Source: an uncultured Saprospiraceae bacterium
GTDB lineage: Bacteria > Bacteroidota > Bacteroidia > Chitinophagales > Saprospiraceae
NCBI GenBank assembly: GCA_937969485.1
Contig: CALBVQ010000049.1
Span: 1 to 13,114 of the forward strand
Direction of reading: 5' to 3'
DNA: 13,114 nucleotides
This document shows positions 1-5,748 of this stretch, piece after piece (position 1 is the first letter of the stretch; every line of letters begins with the position of its first letter). A program made the position numbers and the translations under genes. The notes beneath the pieces are model-generated. The model saw nothing but the letters and a program-made list of their open reading frames with translations, made no database searches and was not told the DNA's origin.

Positions 1-513
1 ATCCTTAAGGAGTAAATCTATATTCTCTCCAGTCTCTGCCGACAAAGCGTACGTCTTGTAACCAATATCTGTATACATTTTGTCTAAAAAAGCGAGCATA
101 TTATTTTCCCTTTCTCCGTGAAGGTCCATTTTATTGAAAACAATACTTACAGGAATATTATATGGCTCAGTCATCATCAGGAACCTATCGATAAAACCTT
201 GTTTTAGATTGGGCTGCTTGATTGTCATGATCAATATAGCCTTATCAATATTCGACGCAAGTAAATGCAGAAAATGGCGTTTCCTGGGAGACTGTCGAAC
301 TACGTAGTTTACCCTTCTGTCTATCTTCTTGATCAGTGCTTTATTCTCTTCTTCAACAATGAATTGAACCCGATCTCCCACGGCAACAGGGTTGGTCAGC
401 TTAAGGCCATTTAGCCGGAACTTACCTATAATTCTCGCCTCAAAGATTTCTCCATCATCGCTCTTTATATGGTACCAACTACCGGTTGATTTTATGATTG
501 TCCCTTTATGCAT
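1..513 (-). CDS. rsgA: Ribosome small-subunit-dependent GTPase A, N-terminal part (cut by window edge)
   Basis: GTPase that assists late 30S ribosomal subunit maturation in the cytoplasm. 171 residues are visible from an ATG at 513; the frame stays open to base 1, so the C-terminal half is outside. Residues 1-65 form the OB-fold RNA-binding domain (GKFRLNGLKLTNPVAVGDRV at 30-49). They are followed by the family stretch RRVNYVVRQSPRKRHFL and ASNIDKAILIMT. The GTPase domain is circularly permuted in this family: G4 comes first and is seen as NKMD at residues 127-130, then G5 as LSAETGE near residue 158. The P-loop, switches and zinc-binding domain should lie off the left edge. The start is 21 bp after the stop of the upstream dehydratase gene, so the two are probably co-transcribed. 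Identification is firm; only completeness is unknown. Confidence 0.95.
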   Translation of the reverse strand, partial: MHKGTIIKSTGSWYHIKSDDGEIFEARIIGKFRLNGLKLTNPVAVGDRVQFIVEEENKALIKKIDRRVNYVVRQSPRKRHFLHLLASNIDKAILIMTIKQPNLKQGFIDRFLMMTEPYNIPVSIVFNKMDLHGERENNMLAFLDKMYTDIGYKTYALSAETGENIDLLLKD

Positions 514-534
514 TTAGTTGTTTTTTCTCCTGAA

Positions 535-777
535 CTAGGAGAGTAACTTATCAATATCCGCAGCTAATTTCGCATCTTTTTCCGTAACAATGTTACCTGC
601 GTCGTGTGTATTTAATTCTATGCTCACTGTATTGTACACATTGGACCACCATGGGTGATGGTTGTGCTTTTCGGAAAGTATGGCAACTTTAGTCATAAAA
701 GCAAATGCTTCAATGAAATTTTCAAACTTAAACGTCCTTTTCAACTTATTGTCTTCTTCGATCCAACTTGAGTTCAT
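535..777 (-). CDS. Pterin-4a-carbinolamine dehydratase (DCoH/PhhB family)
   Basis: Small cytoplasmic enzyme that dehydrates 4a-hydroxytetrahydropterin to quinonoid dihydropterin. In bacteria it supports aromatic amino acid hydroxylases or pterin cofactor recycling. The frame is open from an ATG at 807 (90 residues), but I choose the internal ATG at 777, giving 80 residues. The protein then begins MNSSWIEEDNKLKRTF like short Bacteroidota homologues, whereas the extra ten residues (MTFCVLKRKK) do not look like the family. The active-site signature EKHNHHPWWSNVYN lies at 36-49, with the catalytic His-His-Pro at 40-42, and a second conserved His in NTHDAG at residue 58. It precedes rsgA by 21 bp. 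A hairpin terminator lies 54 bp upstream of this start on the same strand, which may make its expression conditional. Family assignment is secure; the physiological pterin substrate is not evident, since no hydroxylase gene is nearby. Confidence 0.92.
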   Translation of the reverse strand: MNSSWIEEDNKLKRTFKFENFIEAFAFMTKVAILSEKHNHHPWWSNVYNTVSIELNTHDAGNIVTEKDAKLAADIDKLLS

Positions 778-823
778 CTTTTTTCTTTTAAGAACACAAA
801 AAGTCATAGATAGTTAGCATCAC

Positions 824-852
824 AAAAAAAAGGCTGTCCAAATGGACAGCCT
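824..852 (-). terminator. Strong intrinsic terminator on the minus strand upstream of the dehydratase gene
   Basis: Nine-base perfect stem, 831-839 (AGGCTGTCC) pairing with 844-852 (GGACAGCCT), 4-nt loop. Read on the minus strand it is followed directly by seven T residues (824-830). On the plus strand nothing T-rich follows, so it works leftward. It lies between divergent genes, where no gene ends, so it implies either a short minus-strand transcript or an attenuator in the leader of the dehydratase-rsgA operon. Confidence 0.8.
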
Positions 853-941
853 ACGCTATTGATTAAAAGTATTCTTTGAGTTATTAACTCAAGGGGATAT
901 TAAATTCACGGCGTATACATACTAAGGGTGTAATATATTTG
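824..941 (-). ncRNA. Candidate small RNA or attenuated leader, minus strand
   Basis: Inferred transcript of about 115 nt running from a promoter-like pair (948-979) to the terminator at 824-852. Seen in it: a 7-bp hairpin at 876-892 (TTGAGTT/AACTCAA, 3-nt loop), the 14-base stretch 857-870 just before the terminator stem, and no reading frame longer than a few codons. Two readings remain: a free-standing sRNA, or the 5' leader of the dehydratase gene with premature termination (riboswitch or attenuator). I see no match to a riboswitch class I know. The transcript boundaries are estimates from the boxes, not observed. Confidence 0.4.
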
Positions 942-947
942 CAGTTG

Positions 948-979
948 CAAGTATATTGTAGATATACTCTAAAAACAAA
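948..979 (-). promoter_or_regulatory. Bacteroidota-type promoter candidate, minus strand
   Basis: On the minus strand a TTTG (complement of 976-979) is followed after 20 bp by TATACTTG (complement of 948-955). That is one mismatch from the Bacteroidota -7 consensus TAnnTTTG at the usual distance from a -33 TTTG. It would start transcription near 941, towards the terminator at 824-852 and the dehydratase-rsgA genes. Confidence 0.4.
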
Positions 980-1075
980 ACCTTAACATTTCATTTTTTG
1001 GAGTTTTATATAACAAGTTTTACTATTTTCCTTTATATTTACAATATTTACGTTACAAAATAGTTGGAGTTTTAA

Positions 1076-2527
1076 ATGGGAAATCACGTAATCTCTCTGG
1101 TACATAAACTTACAAAAAGAGAGAAATTTTACTTTTCAAAACTATATAGCGACTCTAAAACCAAAAATTTTGTGCGTATTTATACCTTTATAAATAGCCA
1201 CAATCCCTGCACAATAGCCGATATTAAGGCACACTTTAAGAACTCTCCTATAGAAAATAACTTACCTAGTGAACTGAATCTGCTTTATAAAAGGCTATTA
1301 AGAGCGCTAAACATCTACCACATCAATCTTGATCGAGATGAGTTCAACCTGCATCAATCGGTACAAAACATAAGAATTCTTCTATCGAAAGAAGAACAGA
1401 CGCAGGCTCGTAAAATATTGGCTAAGGCCAAAAAGAAAGCAGCAGAAAATGAAGAATATAGCAGTTTGGTTAAACTGATTTCCTTGCAAGAAGAAATAGA
1501 AGCAACTACAATCTCAAATAACATCATTAAACAATTCAGTAAATTTGAAGAAGAAAGGAGAACTTGTTTTGAAAAAATTGGGAATTTCTTTAAATTTCAA
1601 CGACTTCTTCATAGCTTCATAACCATTCAATATACGGATGGTATCGCAATTAATGAGCCCTCTAATTTTCCTTATCTCTTTGAAAACCCGCTGCTTGAAA
1701 ATCGGAGCTCGGCGTTATCAAAACGATCTCTAGAGATGTACTTAAGTTGCAAAAACTTTCAACATTATCTTTCTGGAAATTACACAAGCTCTTTACCATA
1801 CAGTAAAGAAAGAATTTCTTTAGTTCAACAAAACCCCCACATCTTTAAGAAAAACACCGTGTGTTTAGCTATAAATAATCATGTAATGAGCCTTATAGGT
1901 GCTAATCTGTATGACAAAGCTGTCGAATTTATAGCAATGCTGGACAACTTTAGTGACGTAGAAGACCCTAAGAAAACCATTCCGTACATAAAAAACTATT
2001 TGACACTGATAGTACTAGTCGACACTAATTCGAATGAAAAACTTACTTCCTTTATTAGGCAGTCTCAAGCTGAATTACAAGAGCACCTTAACTCTATTAG
2101 TAGTACGCAAAGGGATCAATGGTATTTCAACATATTCATAGGATTATTTCACCTAAAACAATTCAATAAAGCCTTAGATTTATTTACAATCTGGTCGCAA
2201 TTTACTATTCAAGAACACAATTTCCTTGTTAGCAAATTAGTAAGATGCATCTGTTTTTGTGAACTAAAACAATATCAATTGCTAGAAAGTGAGAGCGAAA
2301 ATCTTATTAAGCTAAATAGAAGAGAGGCTCACAAGAGAATATTCATCACTTCATTCTATCAATTCTTTCAATCCTATATTAAGAAGAAAAATCTAACAAT
2401 AGCACTAGCTAAGTTAAGAAGTGAAATAACTCAATTAAAAAGCACCAACAACCAAGAAAACCAATTCATGAAAAGACTTGATATATATTATTGGCTAGAT
2501 ACTGCTGGGGACTCTCTGCTAATGTAA
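1076..2527 (+). CDS. Conserved helical (TPR-like) protein of unknown function
   Basis: 483 residues, no signal peptide and no obvious membrane segment, so probably cytoplasmic. The N-terminal part (ISLVHKLTKREKFYFSKLYS, then NFVRIYTFIN and LNLLYKRLLRALNIYH up to about residue 105) matches the pattern I associate with a Bacteroidota-restricted uncharacterised family: LTKxEKRYF, then a loop, then an LYxxLLxxLxxYH helix. The rest is almost entirely predicted helix with repeated pairs such as YDKAVEFIAML, FNKALDLFTIW and CFCELKQYQLLE, which look like degenerate TPR units; a lysine-rich helix lies at about 110-130. No catalytic motif is visible. The ATG at 1076 directly follows a TTGGAGTTTTA element at 1064-1074. 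The gene stands alone: a divergent operon to the left, a repeat desert to the right and a hairpin directly after its stop. A scaffold or protein-binding role is only a guess from the fold. Confidence 0.85.
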   Translation: MGNHVISLVHKLTKREKFYFSKLYSDSKTKNFVRIYTFINSHNPCTIADIKAHFKNSPIENNLPSELNLLYKRLLRALNIYHINLDRDEFNLHQSVQNIRILLSKEEQTQARKILAKAKKKAAENEEYSSLVKLISLQEEIEATTISNNIIKQFSKFEEERRTCFEKIGNFFKFQRLLHSFITIQYTDGIAINEPSNFPYLFENPLLENRSSALSKRSLEMYLSCKNFQHYLSGNYTSSLPYSKERISLVQQNPHIFKKNTVCLAINNHVMSLIGANLYDKAVEFIAMLDNFSDVEDPKKTIPYIKNYLTLIVLVDTNSNEKLTSFIRQSQAELQEHLNSISSTQRDQWYFNIFIGLFHLKQFNKALDLFTIWSQFTIQEHNFLVSKLVRCICFCELKQYQLLESESENLIKLNRREAHKRIFITSFYQFFQSYIKKKNLTIALAKLRSEITQLKSTNNQENQFMKRLDIYYWLDTAGDSLLM

Positions 2528-2555
2528 AAAGAGATCTCTGAAGCGAGATCTCTTT
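2528..2555. terminator. Bidirectional hairpin terminator after the helical-protein gene
   Basis: Eleven-base perfect stem, 2528-2538 (AAAGAGATCTC) with 2545-2555 (GAGATCTCTTT), 6-nt loop TGAAGC, starting at the base after the stop codon. On the plus strand only three T residues follow the core of the stem, then GG. On the minus strand the stem is followed by TTTTTAC. It therefore terminates the plus-strand gene and looks at least as good leftward. Confidence 0.75.
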
Positions 2556-2845
2556 GGTATTGATTAAAAGTTGTACGATATCAAGACTCTTTAATTTCGT
2601 GGGTTTTTCGAATTGTCAGAACACGAGATTGTTATACAGATTGAATAATTCCTGCATTTTATTACGCATTTATTAAGACATTCTGTGTTAGTCTATTCTA
2701 TCAGTAAATAAATATGAAAAAAATCGTAACGCATTTGCAAGATTTGTTAAATATAAAAATGGAGTTTTAACACATTAAATTCACCTCATTTGGCTTTTCC
2801 AATCTAATTATATCAATTCTATTTTCTTTCACTTTGTGAGAAAGG

Positions 2846-2868
2846 TTAAGCCCGAATTATACATCAGG
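2846..2868 (+). repeat. Partial third copy of the ~50-bp degenerate repeat
   Basis: TTAAGCCCGAATTATACATC and the following bases resemble the first 22 bases of the repeats at 3047 and 3420 (shared core CCC-AATTAT, then T-AG). It stops just before the MITE-like element, which suggests that the element landed within or next to this copy. Similarity over so short a stretch is weak. Confidence 0.3.
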
Positions 2869-2870
2869 TC

Positions 2871-3035
2871 TTATACCAATTCTGTTTTAGAATTTCGCAT
2901 ATTTTCAAGTTTATAAAAGCAATTACTTCGTTAGAAATACTCATGATTGCCAAGGCTATCCTTGCGTTTTCTGCCTTGTACTTGATTTAATAATTCTTGA
3001 AAGTAAAGTGAAACCTTAAAACAGAATTGGTATTA
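2871..3035. mobile_element. MITE-like non-autonomous element with TTA target duplication
   Basis: A 159-bp unit (2874-3032) bounded by perfect 16-bp terminal inverted repeats, TACCAATTCTGTTTTA at 2874-2889 and its complement at 3017-3032. Similarity continues imperfectly inwards for about 25 more bases (TTTC-C-T-T, then TTTCAAG, then TTAT). It is flanked on both sides by the same three bases, TTA (2871-2873 and 3033-3035), a plausible target-site duplication. There is no open reading frame inside; the longest run, around MIAKAILAFSALYLI, is about 15 codons. This is the build of a MITE that is moved in trans by a transposase encoded elsewhere. The parent insertion sequence cannot be named from the window. 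Confidence 0.75.
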
Positions 3036-3046
3036 GTCATGAGAGC

Positions 3047-3102
3047 TTCAACCCACATTATGCATTAGAAAATTTATTACGTCTTGAATTTCTACCTTGT
3101 AG
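3047..3102 (+). repeat. Degenerate ~50-bp intergenic repeat, copy 1
   Basis: Aligns with 3420-3470 at roughly three quarters of positions by eye, sharing AACCC, ATTATG, the block TTAGAAAATT, then CTTGA and CTAC/ACTTG. No coding potential. Possibly the decayed end of an insertion sequence. Confidence 0.55.
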
Positions 3103-3267
3103 AAAAACACTTGGAGTTTTAGTTCAATTATTTATGTTCGAATTTATTACTTTCGGTCATATTTTTTACCCTATTAATTTTGGACCGTACCATAAAATGG
3201 TGTTTTTAGAGAATGAGTCCAAGGCAAGAGTACCAACTTTCAGAGTGACGTGCGTTACCACTTTTCA

Positions 3268-3341
3268 CTGAAGCAAACTGCAATAACGCGCGGATAGTCT
3301 TAGCAATCTCCATCAAATAGACGGACAATCTTTTGCTTCAG
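3268..3341 (-). repeat. Diverged relative of the MITE core, opposite orientation
   Basis: Bounded by a perfect 10-bp inverted repeat, CTGAAGCAAA (3268-3277) and TTTGCTTCAG (3332-3341). Its middle (3280-3308) matches the complement of the central part of the 2874-3032 element at about 22 of 28 positions, the shared core being AACGC--GGATAG-CTT-GCAATC. The AAGCAA tract sits at nearly the same distance from this core in both. The outer terminal repeats of the first element are not recognisable here, so this is an old or different subtype. Confidence 0.5.
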
Positions 3342-3419
3342 CACAATTTACCACGTTGAAGTTGAAATAAAGCTTGAAATGAAACTTGATGTTTCGAATC
3401 GGAAGCGATGGTAAAAACA

Positions 3420-3470
3420 TTGAACCCCAATTATGACTTAGAAAATTAAGAACATCTTGAGCTACTTGCG
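3420..3470 (+). repeat. Degenerate ~50-bp intergenic repeat, copy 2
   Basis: Second copy of the 3047-3102 repeat in the same orientation, 373 bp away. It begins TTGAACCCCAATTATGACTT. It is followed by a small palindrome AGCGCTTCGCT. Confidence 0.55.
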
Positions 3471-3610
3471 AAATATAGCGCTTCGCTCATTTTTACTCAA
3501 TCACCAAAGCGATGCCATGCCTCATTCATAAAAACTTAAATTTCATCGGCAATTCAAGCCTCATTACAATGTTCTACTACATGAATTGGGCTAAAATGCA
3601 AATAGAATGA

Positions 3611-3681
3611 GTGCTCAACAGCTCTTTTGAAGCGAAGGCGTAGTCGCCGTCACGATGAGCATCAAAAGAGCTTAACGCTCA
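3611..3681. repeat. Nested inverted repeat, locally GC-rich
   Basis: Outer arms AGCTCTTTTGA (3620-3630) and TCAAAAGAGCT (3662-3672) pair perfectly over 11 bp, with imperfect pairing further out (GTGCTC against GAGCGT-type bases up to 3681). Inside the loop is a second small stem GGCG/CGCC (3637-3640/3645-3648). The loop is distinctly GC-richer than the surrounding DNA. It resembles a mobile palindromic intergenic unit. It lies about 110 bp past the end of pth, so it could also act as a 3' boundary of the pheS-hisS-pth message, but there is no T run. Confidence 0.5.
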
Positions 3682-3783
3682 CATTATCGAAGCAGTTTGT
3701 GCTCGCAATAGTTATGCCAAATGTATATTGCGGGTTTAATGGTTCTAGATTCCTCAAGAGAAAAAGCACATATCTTTAGCTGT

Positions 3784-4410
3784 CTATTTTGACGAGTTAT
3801 GAGCACTCATCGCTCTAGCAACCCCAATAGATGTAAAATCATAGATTGCCTTGGTCGCTCTATCAATGAAGCTTCCTAAATCTGCTAATTCCTTTTCCGA
3901 CCATTTTCCTAAGACATAATCCACTTGTTTTCCTCGTCCAAAGTTACTTCCTATTCCCATTTTCAAGCGCGCATATTGATTAGTGCCAAGAATCTCTTGA
4001 ATGTTCTTAAGTCCATTGTGACCACCATCCTTTCCTTTAGCGCGAAGTCGAATTACATTAAAATCAAGGTTGAGATCATCTAGAATTACAATTACATTTT
4101 CTAACTGTATTTTGTGCTTCGTCATCCAGTATCGTACTGCTTTACCAGAAAGGTTCATGTATGTAGTCGGCTTAATAAGAACAAGCGTACGCCCCTTGTT
4201 TTTGATAGTGCAAACGTCAGCTAGAGTATCATTCTTAAAAGATACTTCTTTGTCTTTTGCCATCTCATCTACAACCTCGAAACCAATGTTATGACGAGTA
4301 CCCTCATATTTCGAACCAATATTTCCAAGACCAACAACAAGATACTTCATGGGATCTTCCTTTATTTCTTCTTCTTTACTACTAAGTAGATTTTTGATAA
4401 ATTTCCACAT
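3784..4410 (-). CDS. pth: Peptidyl-tRNA hydrolase
   Basis: Cleaves the ester between peptide and tRNA on prematurely released peptidyl-tRNA, returning the tRNA to the pool. 208 residues from the ATG at 4410. The enzyme core begins at Met21 (MKYLVVGLGN); the first 20 residues (MWKFIKNLL, then a Lys/Glu-rich stretch) are an extension that I recall in many Bacteroidota homologues, so I keep the upstream start, though Met21 (4348-4350) is possible. Active-site residues are all present: Asn30 (GLGN), His40 (TRHNIGF, the catalytic His20 of E. coli), Asn86 (TTYMNLSG), Asp111 (ILDDLNLD, Asp93 of E. coli) and Asn132 (GGHNGLK). Last gene of a minus-strand operon, starting 3 bp after hisS. No good terminator follows it. 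Confidence 0.97.
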   Translation of the reverse strand: MWKFIKNLLSSKEEEIKEDPMKYLVVGLGNIGSKYEGTRHNIGFEVVDEMAKDKEVSFKNDTLADVCTIKNKGRTLVLIKPTTYMNLSGKAVRYWMTKHKIQLENVIVILDDLNLDFNVIRLRAKGKDGGHNGLKNIQEILGTNQYARLKMGIGSNFGRGKQVDYVLGKWSEKELADLGSFIDRATKAIYDFTSIGVARAMSAHNSSK

Positions 4411-4413
4411 CGA

Positions 4414-5748
4414 TTATCGCTGACTAAACCATTCATCTAACACAATTTGTTCCCCAGTCTCCATATTTTTCACCTTGTACTCCTTATTCTCCCTTTCGCT
4501 TTCCCCCACTATAATTACATATGGCGCTGAAATATTATTCGCATATTTCATCATCTTCTTCATTTTTGCTGCTTCTGGATATAGATCAGCAATCACACCC
4601 TTTTGACGTAAGTCATTTAATAAAGTAAAAGCATGTAAATGACTCGCATCATCAAGAGCAATAATCAATAATTCTAGTGCATTGTCAAGCTCTTCCGGAA
4701 ACAAACCTAGTTCTTCCATAACTAAATAAATCCGAGCCGCACCAAAACTCACTCCCACTCCACTAACGTCCTTTAAACCAAATGCCCCGGTCAAATTATC
4801 ATAGCGTCCTCCTCCTCCGATCGAACCCATCTCCACACCATTCGCTTTCACCTCAAACACACAACCTGTATAATAACTCAATCCACGAGCCAATGTTATG
4901 TCAAATACCAATTCACAAGTCCCGAAGGTATGCTGGTCGGCATACGAATGAAAAGTTCTTAACTCCTTGATTCCTTCCGCACCAACTTCAGTACTGCCTA
5001 TCTTATTTTCTAGCTCATCTAGTGTTTTAATGTCTAAACATGACATCACAAAATCAACAGATTCCTGACTCAAGCCTCGATTTAGCATCTCAATAACGAC
5101 CTTCTCCTTTCCCATCTTGTCCAACTTGTCCACTGACACAACCATGTCCATAAACTTATCAGCAGCGCCAGCCGCTTCTGCCATACCTTCAAGCACTTTC
5201 CGGTTATTCACTAAAATCTTCGCTGACACACCCAAAGCTGTAAGTGCCTTGTCATATATCTGAACCAATTCCGCTTCATACATCAAAGAATCGGAACCCA
5301 CCACATCAACATCACACTGATAAAACTCTTGGTACCTTCCCTTTTGGGGACGATCTGCTCGCCAGACTGGCTGAATCTGATATCTCTTGAATGGAAAAGA
5401 AATTTCATTCTGGTTCATCACAACAAATCGGGCAAAAGGCACAGTAAGATCATATCTCAGCCCCCTCTTAGAAATCGAAGGCAGGACCTTTACAGAATCT
5501 CTTGTAGAAAGAGCAGCTTCATCAGCTTTAGCTAAAAAATCTCCGTTATTCAAAACTTTGAAGAGCAGCTTATCCCCTTCTTCACCATATTTTCCAGTCA
5601 AGGTTTCCAGATTCTCCATCGTAGGAGTCTCGATTGCTTGATATGCATGTTGCTTGAACACCCGCTCTATCGTTGAAAATATATACTTCCTTTTTCGCAG
5701 CTCAACTGGCCCGAAATCCCTAACACCTTTTGGCACTGAAACCTTCAT
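4414..5748 (-). CDS. hisS: Histidine--tRNA ligase
   Basis: Class II aminoacyl-tRNA synthetase charging tRNA-His in the cytoplasm. 444 residues, normal for the family. Seen in order: N-terminus MKVSVPKGVRDFGP; RYDLTVPFARF at 98-108; motif 2 (FKRYQIQPVWRADRPQKGRY, 120-139, followed by QEFYQCDVD); the histidine-binding LARGLSYYTG at 286-295; the glycine-rich GSIGGGGRYDNL at 308-319; motif 3 at 330-343; and the C-terminal anticodon-binding domain from about 355 (LLIIALDDAS, DLYPEAAKMKKMMKYA, APYVIIVGE). In motif 3 the acidic residue usually before the arginine is alanine (SFGAARIYLV), while the ATP-binding arginine (Arg339) is kept. The ATG abuts the pheS stop with no gap, so translation is probably coupled. 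Confidence 0.97.
   Translation of the reverse strand: MKVSVPKGVRDFGPVELRKRKYIFSTIERVFKQHAYQAIETPTMENLETLTGKYGEEGDKLLFKVLNNGDFLAKADEAALSTRDSVKVLPSISKRGLRYDLTVPFARFVVMNQNEISFPFKRYQIQPVWRADRPQKGRYQEFYQCDVDVVGSDSLMYEAELVQIYDKALTALGVSAKILVNNRKVLEGMAEAAGAADKFMDMVVSVDKLDKMGKEKVVIEMLNRGLSQESVDFVMSCLDIKTLDELENKIGSTEVGAEGIKELRTFHSYADQHTFGTCELVFDITLARGLSYYTGCVFEVKANGVEMGSIGGGGRYDNLTGAFGLKDVSGVGVSFGAARIYLVMEELGLFPEELDNALELLIIALDDASHLHAFTLLNDLRQKGVIADLYPEAAKMKKMMKYANNISAPYVIIVGESERENKEYKVKNMETGEQIVLDEWFSQR

Larger units (their letters stand above)
2528..3783. other. Gene-free repeat-rich region
   Basis: About 1.25 kb in which I find no credible coding sequence on either strand: all frames are broken by frequent stops. 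It contains the hairpin after the preceding gene, a MITE-like element (2871-3035), a diverged relative of its core (3268-3341), two to three degenerate copies of a ~50-bp repeat (2846-2868, 3047-3102, 3420-3470) and a GC-richer nested inverted repeat (3611-3681). The picture is a landing site for non-autonomous elements, now decaying. A short hairpin with a T run (ACCAT/ATGGT, 3189-3207) is too weak to call a terminator. Confidence 0.7.

Noticed and set aside
778..807. Upstream in-frame start of the dehydratase gene (10 extra residues)
   Set aside because: The extension does not match the family N-terminus, while the internal ATG gives the expected length and sequence.
3189..3207. Hairpin ACCAT/ATGGT followed by T residues as a terminator
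   Set aside because: Only a five-base stem, and no gene ends nearby.
2700..3780. Possible CRISPR array or transposase pseudogene in the gene-free region
   Set aside because: The repeats are few, unevenly spaced and diverged, with no constant spacer length; six-frame reading shows no transposase motif long enough to name.
5329..5641. Two overlapping open frames antisense to hisS
   Set aside because: They mirror the conserved catalytic domain of hisS and have no independent support.
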